Positions 9,990 through 21,181 of a DNA stretch of 64,000 nucleotides are shown piece by piece. Made by a program: the position numbers and the translations under genes. Every line of letters starts with the position of its first letter. Position 1 is the stretch's first letter. A model generated the notes under the pieces. That model ran no database searches. It worked only from the letters and a program-made list of their open reading frames with translations, and was not told the origin of the DNA. The stretch comes from Hormiphora californensis (Eukaryota > Ctenophora > Tentaculata > Cydippida > Pleurobrachiidae): NCBI GenBank assembly GCA_020137815.1, contig CM035358.1:4361614-4425613 (forward strand), read 5' to 3'.

Positions 9990-12270
9990 ATTTTAAAATC
10001 AATTTTTTGTAACTCATCTTACTAAATGCATTTTTTAACGCTGATTCCGAATCTGTCAAAATTTTTGATCTACGACCATGTCTTCAGGTGTAACCGTGCT
10101 CCTAAATGAACTTGACTGTGCGCTGCGTTCCACTGCTGACACTATGATACACTATCACGTGATCATGTCACGTGCTCTCCCCCTCAACCCAATTAGTAGT
10201 GCTCACGATCTTACACACGAGCGCGTCACCCAGAGAGAAATGGAATGGTTAAACCCTGAGAGAGGGAGAGAGATTGGAAATATTATATTTGAATTCTGAA
10301 AAGATATACAGACACTGGTTCCATTGATCCAAATGCAAAAGCAGGCTACTAATTTAGCAGTGTTTCCTGAAACAAGACCTGGACTTAAGTCTTAAAGTGT
10401 GGTCCGAGCAACAGGAAGAGATCTGAAAGAGGAAGTACCTAGTTAGTAAATCTCAATCAGTAGATCGAGTAGGATGTTCCCAATCCCGACCGCTTTGAGC
10501 CGGGATTGTCTTAAAACACGTGACAAATCACGTGTTTTGAGAAAGAGACTACCTTTTCCCAACTCGTATCATGATATCATCATTCGCTTGACACGGGCTG
10601 TTTTGGAAGTTTTACTCAGAATAACGTAGCAACAGCTGCAACAGCTGTATACCAATGTTCAAGTAATTTTATTCTACACAGGACCATTGTATTTTATTTC
10701 TGAGATATATACAGGGTGTATTCTGCATGTCTCAGCTTCCCTGCCTCCCATTTACTCCATCTCTCAGCTTCCCTACCTCCCATTTACTCCATCTCTCAGC
10801 TTCCCTACCTCCCATTTACTCCATCTCTCAGCTACCCTACCCCTCATCTACTCCTTCTCTCAGCTACCCTACCTCCAATTTACTCCATCTCTCAGCTACC
10901 CTACCCCTCATCTACTCCTTCTCTCAGCTACCCTACCTCCCATTTACTCCATCTCTCAGCTCCCCTACCTCCCATTTACTACATCTCTCAGCTACCCTGC
11001 CTCCCATTTACTCCATCTCTCAGCTTCCCTACCTCCCATTTACTCCATCTCTCAGCTACCCTACCCCTCATCTACTCCTTCTCTCAGCTACCCTACCTCC
11101 AATTTTACTCCATCTCTCAGCTAGTCAGCTACCCTACCCCTCATCTACTCCTTCTCTCAGCTACCCTACCTCCCATTTACTCCATCTCTCAGCTCCCCTA
11201 CCTCCCATTTACTACATCTCTCAGTTACCCTGCCTCCCATTTACTCCATCTCTCAGCTTCCCTACCTCCAATTTACTCCATCTCTCAGCTACCCTACCCC
11301 TCATCTACTCCTTCTCTCAGCTACCCTACCTCCCATTTACTCCATCTCTCAGCTCCCCTACCTCCCATTTACTACATCTCTCAGCTACCCTGCCTCCCAT
11401 TTACTCCATCTCTCAGCTTCCCTACCTCCCATTTACTCCATCTCTCAGCTACCCTACCCCTCATCTACTCCTTCTCTCAGCTACCCTACCTCCAATTTTA
11501 CTCCATCTCTCAGCTAGTCAGCTACCCTACCCCTCATCTACTCCTTCTCTCAGCTACCCTACCTCCCATTTACTCCATCTCTCAGCTCCCCTACCTCCCA
11601 TTTACTACATCTCTCAGCTACCCTGCCTCCCATTTACTCCATCTCTCAGCTTCCCTACCTCCCATTTACTCCATCTCTCAGCTACCCTACCCCTCATCTA
11701 CTCCTTCTCTCAGCTACCCTACCTCCAATTTACTCCATCTCTCAGCTACCCTACCCCTCATCTACTTGTTTATGAACCTAGCAACTAGCAAACAAGATAT
11801 GCAGAATACACCCTGATATAATATCCACCAATTTTCAGCCGGAAACATACTATTTAGCTTCTATGAAGTTTCATGATGCGTCTGTTTTGTGTTCTTGGCA
11901 TTTCATATTCTCATATTCCCTTCAAATTAATACGTTCCTTAATCTCGGAATTTCGGATAGAAAGTGAAAAACATCTCTCACCTCCGGCCTACTGGAGAGA
12001 GATGTTTCCACAGGTCTCAAGTGACGTGCTCGTGTGTAAGATCGCGAGCGCAACTAATTGGGTTGGGGAGAGAACACGTGACATGATCACGTGATAGTCT
12101 ATCATAGTGTCAGCAGTGGAACGCAGCGCACAGTCAAGTTCATTTAGGAGCACGGTTACACCTGAAGACATGGTCGTAGATCAAAAATTTTGACAGATTC
12201 GGAATCAGCGTTAAAAAATGCATTTAGTAAGATGAGTTACAAAAAATTGATTTTAAAATCCAACACTCTA
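9990..12270. mobile_element. 2.28-kb foldback element with minisatellite core, inserted in the RT ORF
   Basis: Inverted arms of about 240 bp (about 9990-10231 and 12030-12270) share for example ACGACCATGTCTTCAGGTG. They surround a 32-bp tandem array. A second inverted pair, CAGGGTGTATTCTGCAT at 10712-10728 and 11799-11815, frames the array itself. Flanking AAGAAAG at 9983-9989 and 12271-12277 is a 7-bp target duplication, and the RT reading frame resumes exactly across it. No transposase is present, so it is non-autonomous. The right arm has about 11 extra terminal bases. Confidence 0.85.
10732..11768 (+). repeat. 32-bp minisatellite, about 32 units
   Basis: The unit is close to CTACCCTACCTCCCATTTAC + TCCATCTCTCAG, with a CCCCTCATCTACTCCTT variant alternating. 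A higher-order pattern of about 390 bp is seen from recurring copies with ATTTTACTCC and CAGCTAGTCAGC. The unit lacks stops on the + strand, so all three + frames stay open. This is not a gene. Confidence 0.9.
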
Positions 12271-12452
12271 AAGAAAGTCACCATGAACTTCGGTAGTTGC
12301 AAGTTTCTGGGCAACCAAACTCAAGGCATCACACAGCGCCGTAGACGATTGTTTGAATTTCTTCGCACATAGGATTCTGCTCACCCCGGAGGCGTCAAAA
12401 CCACTGGGACCACCTGAACCTTTGATATTTAAACCACATTTGTAGATGCTCT

Positions 12453-12891
12453 TGGTGCAGAACTGGGCCAGCCCTGTGTGTTTGTGTGTGCGTGTGTGTG
12501 AGAATGTGTGTTTGTGTCTGTGTCCTATCGCGAAGGTGCTTGTTTTGACGCTGAGTTCTATTAAAAGCACAGCATCTTCGCGCGCGCGTGTGTGTCGCTT
12601 TGGTGACACGCGCGCGCGTTTTCTGAGATCTGAGAGAGAAGAGCGATTGATGTTTTGAGAGTGAGTTTTTCTTTTGTCGGAGCGAAGCAACTTTCAAAAG
12701 CGTGTGTTCTCTTAATCAACTGAACTGTAACAATCCTTTACCGTTACTTTTACATTCACAAAAATAAAAGACAACGTGTTTACCTTCGCCTTTACGCTCC
12801 AGCTGACGGGTACGCCCCATACGTGTCACGAAACCACCCCAAGAACGTCCCTTTCCAAACGCCCCCTTTCGGCCGTCCTTACTTTACACCA
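12453..12891 (+). repeat. 5' LTR of the gypsy element
   Basis: 439 bp, TG...CA ends. It contains GT-rich and CGCGCGCG stretches, including an inverted pair around 12580-12618 (CGCGCGCGTGTGTGTCGC against GTGACACGCGCGCGCG). Confidence 0.92.
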
Positions 12892-12917
12892 ACTGGTGAG
12901 CTTCAAAACGTTTACTG

Positions 12918-14357
12918 ATGTCACGGAATCACGTCAGTAATGTCAGCCTGAGCCAAGAGCCATTGTCACAGTGGGACACAATTGACCTCTTCTCGATTGG
13001 CGGTGACCAAACTCCGTTCGACCAGCGCCCACTAGAAACATACCTGGCAGATTTGGACATTTCGCGAGTTGAGCCAGAACGGAAACCACTGACCTCGCGA
13101 CATGCATTTGCGTCAAGAATCGTGTCAAGTTCTCCACAACGAGAGCAAAGTTTCCGAATCCCTGAAGATAAGCCCAGGATACCAGAGAAAAGAATGTCAC
13201 GAACTTTGGACCGATCAAGAGCTCTGAGTTGCCGAAGCACGTCATCTAACAACCCAAACGTGCCCAGAAACCCCGTGGTAGTTCCAGCAAGTCGACCAGT
13301 AGCAGATCAACGGAACGTCCAACCAACTCAAGTCGACCAAAACAGATACAGAACCCCTCCCTCCGGAATAAAACCACCAAAGTTCAAGGAAGGGAATAGT
13401 CTGAAATCGTACCTGAAGAGATTTGAAGATTATCTGTCAATGGCGACCGAGAACCCTCAGGATGTGCGTGGAATCCTACTTAACTGCTTAAAGTGCGATG
13501 CCACCTATGATCGGATACGCCGTCTGAAGTTCAGCCAAGAAGAAATGGCCAATCCACACAAGTTGCTACAATTCATCCGTGATGCTATCCTGAATGACGC
13601 TGCCATTGCTGAGACAAATCGTTTAGAACTGAAGGACATTAAACAGGATGAACACGAGTCGGTATCTGACTTTGCAGAGAGAATCCATCGGGCAGCAGAG
13701 CTTGCGTTCCCAGGTGAGTCCGATGATCGTGTGAACGCAAACAAGATAGACGCTCTACAAGATGGTCTTCATGACCGTGATGTTGCTAAGGATGTCTGTG
13801 ACTGGAAGAAACAGGACGTCGCTTTTGAAACTCTGGTTGCAGAAGCTGAGAGAGCAGCGACGCAGAACAAAATCTTCAAGAGAGGCGGTGCTGATTATGG
13901 AGCCACTGTTTATGCAATTCGGAGTGACGGACGAATGAGCCAAAACCAGCCTTACCAGAGAAAGAGTTGGAATCCGTGCAAGTTCTGTAAGAAGACGAAC
14001 CACACGGAAGCAAACTGTAGGTTCAAGATAACTTGCCAAATATGTGGTCAAGACCTACATGAAGCCAGAAACTGTCCCGTGCTAGCGAGCACTATCCAAA
14101 CCGATGTTAACCCGATGCAGAATCAGCAGACCATGAACTTCCGACCCCAGACATTCACAACTGGTAACAGAAGACAAGCCACATCGTCAGTGCCTGGAAC
14201 GAGAGAACATGATCGAGCCAACGGTCTATGCTATGTTTGTCATCAGAATGGACACCTCAGCAGAAATTGCCAGAACCGAGGATGGCAGTTAAACGAGAGA
14301 GCGGTCGGAGATTTTCACAACGCGGACACACACCAGAACTCCGGCCGCGCCAATTAA
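12918..14357 (+). CDS. gag: Gag polyprotein of the gypsy element
   Basis: 479 aa. An N-terminal polar, Arg/Ser-rich region is followed by a helical capsid-like part (about residues 150-320, FKEGNSLKSYLKRFEDYLS, ISDFAERIHRAAELAF-type sequence). Three zinc knuckles of the form C-x2-C-x4-H-x4-C follow: CKFCKKTNHTEANC, CQICGQDLHEARNC and CYVCHQNGHLSRNC. This is the usual nucleic-acid-packaging layout. The start ATG lies 27 bp after the 5' LTR. The 3' end overlaps pol by 130 nt in another frame, so Pol is probably made by a -1 frameshift in 14228-14357. No stop or break was seen. Confidence 0.9.
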   Translation: MSRNHVSNVSLSQEPLSQWDTIDLFSIGGDQTPFDQRPLETYLADLDISRVEPERKPLTSRHAFASRIVSSSPQREQSFRIPEDKPRIPEKRMSRTLDRSRALSCRSTSSNNPNVPRNPVVVPASRPVADQRNVQPTQVDQNRYRTPPSGIKPPKFKEGNSLKSYLKRFEDYLSMATENPQDVRGILLNCLKCDATYDRIRRLKFSQEEMANPHKLLQFIRDAILNDAAIAETNRLELKDIKQDEHESVSDFAERIHRAAELAFPGESDDRVNANKIDALQDGLHDRDVAKDVCDWKKQDVAFETLVAEAERAATQNKIFKRGGADYGATVYAIRSDGRMSQNQPYQRKSWNPCKFCKKTNHTEANCRFKITCQICGQDLHEARNCPVLASTIQTDVNPMQNQQTMNFRPQTFTTGNRRQATSSVPGTREHDRANGLCYVCHQNGHLSRNCQNRGWQLNERAVGDFHNADTHQNSGRAN

Positions 14358-17300
14358 TTGAGCGGACAGTGACCCCGGCACAGAAGAAGGAAATCGAGGA
14401 AAACAGGGTGACCACACCCGAATCTGTGCCGGTAAAATGCGTCTGGGATTCACCACGATCAGACAAGGTGTATCCTAGAGAGGAAGAAGGAGATACAGCA
14501 ACATCTTTAAACAGTACACAAGCTGTAGCGGGTACCGAAGTAGCACCCGATGAGAATGATAAAGGTCTTTCCACAGCATCTGATGTGGACTCAAAGGAAC
14601 TCGTAATCACTCCTAAGTCTTCCCCAAGAACAAAGAAAACGGAAAAAGTGGTCATCCGAAAGCAGGAGAAGAATCAATCCCACACTGACGTGAGCGATGA
14701 GAAAAATGAAATAGTCGATAGTTCAGCAGTGGTTGAGGTCGAGGGCAACAATGAGGACGATGTTATCCCTGAACCCAAGACCAAACGGAAGAAAAAGAGA
14801 AACAAGAGGAGCAAGGCAGCGAAAGTGAAAGCCCTCTCTGGAGAAGAAATACGGAAATCTCAAGAAATTATTGTAAACGGACTCATCCATGGCCCCGCAT
14901 GGTGTGAGGATCAAACTAAACACCCGGTGCGCATGTTCATCGATACAGGAAGCCAAGTTAACCTTATTGACTGGACAACTGTATGTAAGTACGGGCTAGT
15001 GTCTGAGATCCGTGAGACAAACAGAAGGTTGAGAGATTTCAGCGGAAATCGGATACCTTGCAGAGGCGCCATCTCCTTGTGTATGATAGTCGGAGGAGCC
15101 ACCATTAATCTGGTCAACTTCGTGGTGTGCGAAGGAATGGATACAGATATTCTATTAGGTGACCCATTCTGTCGTAGTACAGGAGCCGCCTTGGACTATA
15201 CGAACGCTGAACTAAGAGTCCCAAATGGTGAACCAGTACCTTTCCTGCCAAGACCAAGAAGCACCAAGAAGATTCTCCAGATAAGGTGGGGAGAAACTAC
15301 CACAATACCACCTCATACTATGGGGTATGTCGTAGGATCCCTGAAGGAAGATTGTCTAGGTGATACGATCGGTCTTGTCTCAACTGATTGGTCACGGAAA
15401 AATAATGGCCTACTCATTGGTGACGCAATTGCCGAAGCTATGGAAGGAGACATTCCCATGAGAGTTTTGAACTTTAGCGAGGAGCCGATAACCCTCCAAA
15501 GGGGTGATAAAGCCGCTAAATTCCGCCCAGTGCCAGAGTACGACCCTTATTCTAGAGTGGAATGGGAAGACCGAATCCAATTTCTCCGTGAGTCTGAGGA
15601 ACCGGAAGTCGAGAAATGGACAAAGGAAGAACTATTCGAGCGTCTAAAAGTAAAAACTGCATCCAGGAACCTCACGAAACAACAGGCTCAAGATCTACAA
15701 GACATCATTTGGGAACACAGGGACTGTTTTGCATACGATGAGTACGATCTCGGTTCCTGCAATATGTACAAAGCTACGATCAAGTTGAAGGAAGGGGCTA
15801 CACCTCAGTGGACCCCTCCATTCCCTTGCCCATACAAGCTTGAGGGGGAGATGCAGAAAACAATCGATGAGATGGTGAAAACGAATGTGGTGGAGATCCT
15901 TCCGCAACGGTCAGATTGGAACTCACCAACATTCCTGGTACGAAAGAAAACACCTAAAGGGCAGCCTCAGCGTTACAGGCTTGTGTGCGACCTAAGGAAC
16001 GTTAACAAGATGTGTATGCCAGCAAACTTCCCATTGGCTCATTTGGATCATGTCTTGGATAAAATCGGCCAGGACAAGATATTTTCTTCTTTTGACCTCA
16101 CCCGAGGATACTGGCAGCTTCCCTATGATGAATCCTCGAAACAGATCACTGCCTTCCTGTATAAGAACACCCAGTACGCATTCTCGAAGACAGTGATGGG
16201 ACATCGATCATCCGGACCGTCCTTCTGTGATATGATGAATCGTCTGCTCGGATCCCTTCCGATTGAACAGGTTGTCCAATTTGTGGACGACCTCCTCCTG
16301 TCTTCGGTCACAGTTGACCAACATCTGGATCGATTGGAACGGCTACTCTCCAGATTGTACGGTGCGAACCTCAAAATTTCACCGGACAAAAGTCAGCTGA
16401 TGAGAGATGCAGTTGATTTTGTTGGAGTTCGTGTCAGTGGTGGCGGTATAAGTATCACTGAAGACCGTGTAGCCGACCTCCTAGCACTCCGCGAACCTGA
16501 CTCAAAGAAAGAAGTGATGCAAGCGATGGGTGCATTAAACTACGTTAGGAAATGGATTCCAGGATACAGTTCTATCAGTAAGCCAATATTCGCTTCTATA
16601 CGCGGGGGAAAGGAGTGCAAGTTCAAATGGACCAAAGAGTGTAGTGAAGCGTACGCCAAGCTGAAGCAGCTCGTCGCGGAAAGTACACAGCTTGCAATAC
16701 CGAATCCCGAGGATCCCTACAGCTCCTACTGGGTCACACTAGATGCCAGTGAGCGAGGTTTAGGTGCCTCCTTATCCCAAGAATTGGATACACCTGATGG
16801 AGGTAGAGAACGAAGGATTGTCGCTTACTATAGCAGAGCTCTCCCAGAGTACAAGAAATCGCGGGGACAGACGAAGCTTGAGTTCGAGGCTCTGTCAGCA
16901 GCAATCCAACACTGGACCATCTATCTTTACAACGTGGAAGAGTTTGTCGTCATAACAGACTGTTTATCCTTGGTTAAAGCCGAGGGTACCCTTTTCACGA
17001 AACCAGACAACGCGGTGATCAAGAAAGTTCTGAAGTTAGCCGAATTCAACTTCAAACTCCGACATTTAAGTGGCCCGGAAAACAAGATGTGTGACTGGTT
17101 GTCAAGGTTCAGCCTTCCGCCAACCAAGACCGAAGCCGAAACACAAACGACACCTCAAACTCATGAAGATTTGACTAAAGTTGTCAAGGTTGTTAATCTA
17201 TGCGATAGAAACAACGAAGAGATACAACAAAATGTCGTCCGAAAGATACCTGAGGATCGTCACAACTCCACAGAGTCCGAAGCAGACACAGAGTCCAACC

Positions 17301-19399
17301 ATGAAGATCGTTTTAGCAGCGACATGGATACAGGAACGTACACGTCTACTGAAGATTCATCTGAAGACATATCTCTGTCGACAACACGAGTTAGCAGTGC
17401 AAGCGAGCGCGAAGTCTTTATCGTGCAGAGCACTCAGTTTCCGGAAGCATCGTACGTCACGGAGTATAAATACTTCAGTAACGGAGACGAGTCACCCACC
17501 CAATCAGATGAAAACAGCCACACGAAACATGAGAGTATTGGCTCGGAAGAAACTCTAGGCCTATGCAAGATACTCGACAATCTGGTGAGCTGTGAAGAGA
17601 TAACCACCCATCCAATAAAAGTCATGAATGAAGATAACGAAGCAGAAGAAGAATGGTCATATGAGCAGGAGATTCATTGTTTATGCGCATCGATCCAGCA
17701 AAACGGGGTAGATATCCCCGTAGCAGGAAAGACATGGACTGAATGGGAAACTGCCCAGGAGCAAGATGACATTCTAAAATTAGTGAGAAAATGGGTGAGT
17801 GACGGGAATAGACAAGTGGTACAAGCCAACAGGGCCCCACCTGATCTAGAGTCTTTGTGGAAACAATACCAGCTGCTCCGGTTAGAGGATGGTGTTTTGC
17901 AAAGAAAATGGCTCGATATAAAGACAAATGATTCCAACTGGCTGATCGTGGTACCTATGAAGGAGCGAGAAGAGCTTATCAGACAGGCTCATGACTTCCA
18001 CACAGGTCACGCCGGAGTCAGTGCAACAGTTGATCACCTACGAAGAAACTTTTACTGGCCGGCCCAGCCCAAACAAGTCGGACTATACATCGGTCAGTGT
18101 GTAAATTGTGCCTCAAACAAACAGCGTCAACAGACCTTCCAAGCCGAGATGGCCACATTTGTGTGTCACGAGTTCAACGCCGTTATTGTAATCGATCATA
18201 TCGTTCCAGAAGCCCGTGGATCGACGATAAGAGGCAACAAGAACGTCCTAACAATTACAGACGTTTATTCAAACTTTCTAGTTGCAGTGCCTACGAAGAC
18301 CCAAACATCCGTTGAGAGCCGTGAGAAAATTCTCGCTCATTGGATCTGGAAATTTGGTTGGCCGAGAGAAATAATCTGTGATCAACATCAAAACTTCAAC
18401 GGCAAAGAATTCAAGGATTTCTTCGAAAAGCTAAACGTGAAAGTTCAACACGGCCAAGCTTATTCAGCCCGCAGTACTGGACGTGCTGAAAATAGCAACA
18501 AAAAGATTGATCGAATCCTCAGAGCAACCCTGTTTGAATCCAACCCTAAAGATTGGGACTTGCATCTTGACCAAGTGTGTTTCAAGCTAAACAACACCAG
18601 ATCCAGAAGAACAGGCTTCACGGCACACAGGATTGTATTTGGCACAGAACCAAACATGCCTGATGCGTTACATCTTCGCCGACCCATGGATAAAAATGAT
18701 AAGACTCCACAGATGGGCATTCCAGCGTCCGTCTACAACCGCTACCGAGAAATCTGTAACTTGAGTTACAAAATCAGGCAGAACGTGGATGAAGACCTAA
18801 TAGCGGCCAAAAAGCAATTCAACAAGAGACTAAATGACCCGGAGCTTGCAATTGGAGATCAAGTTCTGGTGAAAATCCCGTGCCCGGTTCATAAATTTGG
18901 ACCTAGGTTCGAGGGACCCTTCTCGGTGAGCGAAGTGATCAGCCCTTACCTCTACAGAGTGAAGATGAGCGTAGGAGACAAGGTTATTGGTGTGGGAAAG
19001 TTGAAGTTATTTGCACGCAACGGCAAAACGGTAGAGTGTAAAAATTCGGAGAAACTGAAAGAAACCGAATCAAACCCACCAATGATGCCAGTTCTAGTTC
19101 AGCATGCAAATGCAGATCACCCGGATTGTAACGAAACTTCAGTTGAAATCGTGCCAACACCAGAGAAACCCGAAGCTGATCAAAAGATAGCGGAAACATC
19201 TTCTCCATCACCAGAGCAACCCGAAGATGACCATGATACAGCGGAAACATCTTCTCCAACACCAGAGCAACCCGAAGATGACCATGATACAGCGGAAACA
19301 CCTTCTCCAGATCAAACCTCTCCGCCAGTTACAGGAGGAAATGACCGGAGAATCAGGCTTCGAGCTCATGTCAAACCACCTGACCGATTCAGGGGTTAG
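14228..19399 (+). CDS. pol: Pol polyprotein (protease, RT, RNase H, integrase) of the gypsy element
   Basis: The open frame is 1723 codons with no internal stop. An N-terminal charged linker precedes the aspartic protease (MFIDTGSQVNLID, near residue 240). RT carries LVCDLRNVNK, SSFDLTRGYWQLP and the catalytic FVDD (near 684). RNase H starts at TLDASERGLGASL (near 836). A long acidic Ser/Thr-rich spacer (about 980-1130) follows. Integrase has an HHCC finger (HDFHTGHAG ... CVNCASNK, about 1254-1296) and a D-D-x35-E triad (IVIDHI, CDQHQ, GRAEN). A GPF-type C-terminal module (RFEGPFSVSEV) and two to three PEQPEDDHDTAET repeats end the protein. It is in the -1 frame relative to gag and lacks an ATG needed for independent start. 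All catalytic residues are present, so it is probably competent or only recently silenced. Confidence 0.93.
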   Translation: MLCLSSEWTPQQKLPEPRMAVKRESGRRFSQRGHTPELRPRQLIERTVTPAQKKEIEENRVTTPESVPVKCVWDSPRSDKVYPREEEGDTATSLNSTQAVAGTEVAPDENDKGLSTASDVDSKELVITPKSSPRTKKTEKVVIRKQEKNQSHTDVSDEKNEIVDSSAVVEVEGNNEDDVIPEPKTKRKKKRNKRSKAAKVKALSGEEIRKSQEIIVNGLIHGPAWCEDQTKHPVRMFIDTGSQVNLIDWTTVCKYGLVSEIRETNRRLRDFSGNRIPCRGAISLCMIVGGATINLVNFVVCEGMDTDILLGDPFCRSTGAALDYTNAELRVPNGEPVPFLPRPRSTKKILQIRWGETTTIPPHTMGYVVGSLKEDCLGDTIGLVSTDWSRKNNGLLIGDAIAEAMEGDIPMRVLNFSEEPITLQRGDKAAKFRPVPEYDPYSRVEWEDRIQFLRESEEPEVEKWTKEELFERLKVKTASRNLTKQQAQDLQDIIWEHRDCFAYDEYDLGSCNMYKATIKLKEGATPQWTPPFPCPYKLEGEMQKTIDEMVKTNVVEILPQRSDWNSPTFLVRKKTPKGQPQRYRLVCDLRNVNKMCMPANFPLAHLDHVLDKIGQDKIFSSFDLTRGYWQLPYDESSKQITAFLYKNTQYAFSKTVMGHRSSGPSFCDMMNRLLGSLPIEQVVQFVDDLLLSSVTVDQHLDRLERLLSRLYGANLKISPDKSQLMRDAVDFVGVRVSGGGISITEDRVADLLALREPDSKKEVMQAMGALNYVRKWIPGYSSISKPIFASIRGGKECKFKWTKECSEAYAKLKQLVAESTQLAIPNPEDPYSSYWVTLDASERGLGASLSQELDTPDGGRERRIVAYYSRALPEYKKSRGQTKLEFEALSAAIQHWTIYLYNVEEFVVITDCLSLVKAEGTLFTKPDNAVIKKVLKLAEFNFKLRHLSGPENKMCDWLSRFSLPPTKTEAETQTTPQTHEDLTKVVKVVNLCDRNNEEIQQNVVRKIPEDRHNSTESEADTESNHEDRFSSDMDTGTYTSTEDSSEDISLSTTRVSSASEREVFIVQSTQFPEASYVTEYKYFSNGDESPTQSDENSHTKHESIGSEETLGLCKILDNLVSCEEITTHPIKVMNEDNEAEEEWSYEQEIHCLCASIQQNGVDIPVAGKTWTEWETAQEQDDILKLVRKWVSDGNRQVVQANRAPPDLESLWKQYQLLRLEDGVLQRKWLDIKTNDSNWLIVVPMKEREELIRQAHDFHTGHAGVSATVDHLRRNFYWPAQPKQVGLYIGQCVNCASNKQRQQTFQAEMATFVCHEFNAVIVIDHIVPEARGSTIRGNKNVLTITDVYSNFLVAVPTKTQTSVESREKILAHWIWKFGWPREIICDQHQNFNGKEFKDFFEKLNVKVQHGQAYSARSTGRAENSNKKIDRILRATLFESNPKDWDLHLDQVCFKLNNTRSRRTGFTAHRIVFGTEPNMPDALHLRRPMDKNDKTPQMGIPASVYNRYREICNLSYKIRQNVDEDLIAAKKQFNKRLNDPELAIGDQVLVKIPCPVHKFGPRFEGPFSVSEVISPYLYRVKMSVGDKVIGVGKLKLFARNGKTVECKNSEKLKETESNPPMMPVLVQHANADHPDCNETSVEIVPTPEKPEADQKIAETSSPSPEQPEDDHDTAETSSPTPEQPEDDHDTAETPSPDQTSPPVTGGNDRRIRLRAHVKPPDRFRG

Positions 19400-20741
19400 T
19401 TGTCATGTGGTCGAATATGAAGTGTGTTCCTACTCAGTGCACGAGATTTCGCCACTCCCCAACACTGACTGCTGCTATGCCTGAACATCTTCGACTCCAC
19501 ATTGAGGCTCATCTGTTCCGGAAGTTAAGATCTTCTGATCTCCCTCTACATTTAAACAGTGTTTTACACTAATAAGTTGAGAATACTCGACAAACCGTTA
19601 AAATCCTTTTGGATTTATTTTTATAACCCCAACCAAGTTGAGTGTACTCGACAACCCATCAAATCCTCTTGGATTTCGATTTTATTTTAACAACTAAGTT
19701 GAGTGTACTCGACAACCCGTTAAAATCCTTTTGGATTTATTTTTATAACCCCAACCAAGTTGAGTGTACTCGACAACCCATCAAATCCTCTTGGATTTCG
19801 ATTTTATTTTAACAACTAAGTTGAGTGTACTCGACAACCCGTTAAAATCCTTTTGGATTTATTTTTATAATCCCCAACCAAGTTGAGAGTTCTCGACAAC
19901 AGCAACCATACAACTGACCTCTATCTGTTGATATGTTTTGATGATCCAGAAACATACTGAAACCTGATGACAAGGGTAAATGTGCTACCTAACGATACAT
20001 GGCAGCTACCAATCTGCGATACCGGTGAACAGTTCATGTGAAGTGTGAACATGCGATATTTTGCTTCCTTGAGACATGATAAGGAGGTGAAGAGAAGCCG
20101 TGATCTATTGGTTGAGATCAATGGTTTTGTCAGGAACCGGCTGTCGCTGAAGGTTGATTACCCCCTGAGAAACTCGCTTGAGAAGAGTGAAACAGACCGG
20201 TGTCCGATCCAGATCTCATCATCAATTTTCCATCAACCTGTGCGCCATCCTTTGACATCGTGTTCCTGGGGTGGACGGTATCGGCCAACATGGTGCAACA
20301 GTGAACAGCAATGCCCCCTTTTAATTGGAACTTCAGAGACCTTTCTTCCTTACCTTCATCGTGAAATCATTGTTTAAAGCGAGAATTTCTCTGAGAAAGA
20401 GAAACAGAAAAAGAAACAAATTGTAATATTTTATACAGTGTATTACTGACCATGAACATGTTTGTATTCACAAAATGTGAAGCTTTTAATGATCTTAATT
20501 TATTACCCGGGTATGCTATGGTCCGATTTTATTATTCTACACAGTATTTTTAATGAATTATTTTTACCGTTAACGTAACTCCTTGTAGAGTGTATCTTGT
20601 AAGTCATGTGTACTCTTTCTCGATATTCGTTTATTTTCATCGTCCCGTGCTCATGGTACAGTTCTGGGCTATTCTGTCGAGGACACCGTGTCACCGGCTC
20701 AAAGGAGTCGGTGGCAACGGCGCTTTTTGTCCTTGATGGAA
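19400..20741 (+). other. Non-coding 3' interior of the gypsy element
   Basis: 1.3 kb between the pol stop and the 3' LTR. It contains the tandem repeats at 19573-19900. A 110-codon open frame at 20045-20377 has no recognisable motif and no envelope features (no membrane segment or signal peptide), so it is not called. Confidence 0.6.
19573..19900 (+). repeat. Tandem repeats in the gypsy 3' region
   Basis: Alternating half-units built on AAGTTGAGTGTACTCGACAA and AATCCTYTTGGATTT make a repeat of about 110 bp, present nearly three times. AATCC...GGATT and GAGTGTACTC are themselves palindromic, so the block can fold into a series of stems. Confidence 0.85.
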
Positions 20742-21181
20742 TGGTGCAGAACTGGGCCAGCCCTGTGTGTTTGTGTGTGCGTGTGTGTGAGAATGTGTGT
20801 TTGTGTCTGTGTCCTATCGCGAAGGTGCTTGTTTTGACGCTGAGTTCTATTAAAAGCACAGCATCTTCGCGCGCGCGTGTGTGTCGCTTTGGTGACACGC
20901 GCGCGCGTTTTCTGAGATCTGAGAGAGAAGAGCGATTGATGTTTTGAGAGTGAGTTTTTCTTTTGTCGGAGCGAAGCAACTTTCAAAAGCGTGTGTTCTC
21001 TTAAGTCAACTGAACTGTAACAATCCTTTACCGTTACTTTTACATTCACAAAAATAAAAGACAACGTGTTTACCTTCGCCTTTACGCTCCAGCTGACGGG
21101 TACGCCCCATACGTGTCACGAAACCACCCCAAGAACGTCCCTTTCCAAACGCCCCCTTTCGGCCGTCCTTACTTTACACCA
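20742..21181 (+). repeat. 3' LTR of the gypsy element
   Basis: 440 bp. It is identical to the 5' LTR by eye apart from one extra G (CTTAAGTCAACTG against CTTAATCAACTG). Confidence 0.92.

Larger units (their letters stand above)
12453..21181 (+). mobile_element. Ty3/gypsy LTR retrotransposon, apparently complete
   Basis: Two LTRs (12453-12891 and 20742-21181) begin TGGTGCAG and end TTTACACCA. They flank gag (12918-14357) and pol (14228-19399). The 4-bp duplication CTCT lies at 12449-12452 and 21182-21185. The domain order protease-RT-RNase H-integrase is that of Ty3/gypsy. A TGG that could open a primer-binding site starts at 12894. No clear polypurine tract and no envelope gene were seen. 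It is inserted in the RT element in the opposite orientation. The two LTRs differ by one single-base indel that I could find, so the insertion is recent. Confidence 0.93.

Noticed and set aside
10732-11768. CRISPR-like array
   Set aside because: Units are contiguous without unique spacers and the genome is eukaryotic.
10687-11816. Long open frames of 145-366 codons on all three + frames
   Set aside because: They are produced by a stop-free 32-bp tandem repeat; the peptides are the same repeat shifted by frame.
12446-12697. Short frames repeated at 12446 and 20606
   Set aside because: These lie in the two LTRs and are identical because the LTRs are.
20045-20377. Possible envelope-like frame after gypsy pol
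   Set aside because: No signal peptide, membrane segment or cysteine pattern; looks like chance.
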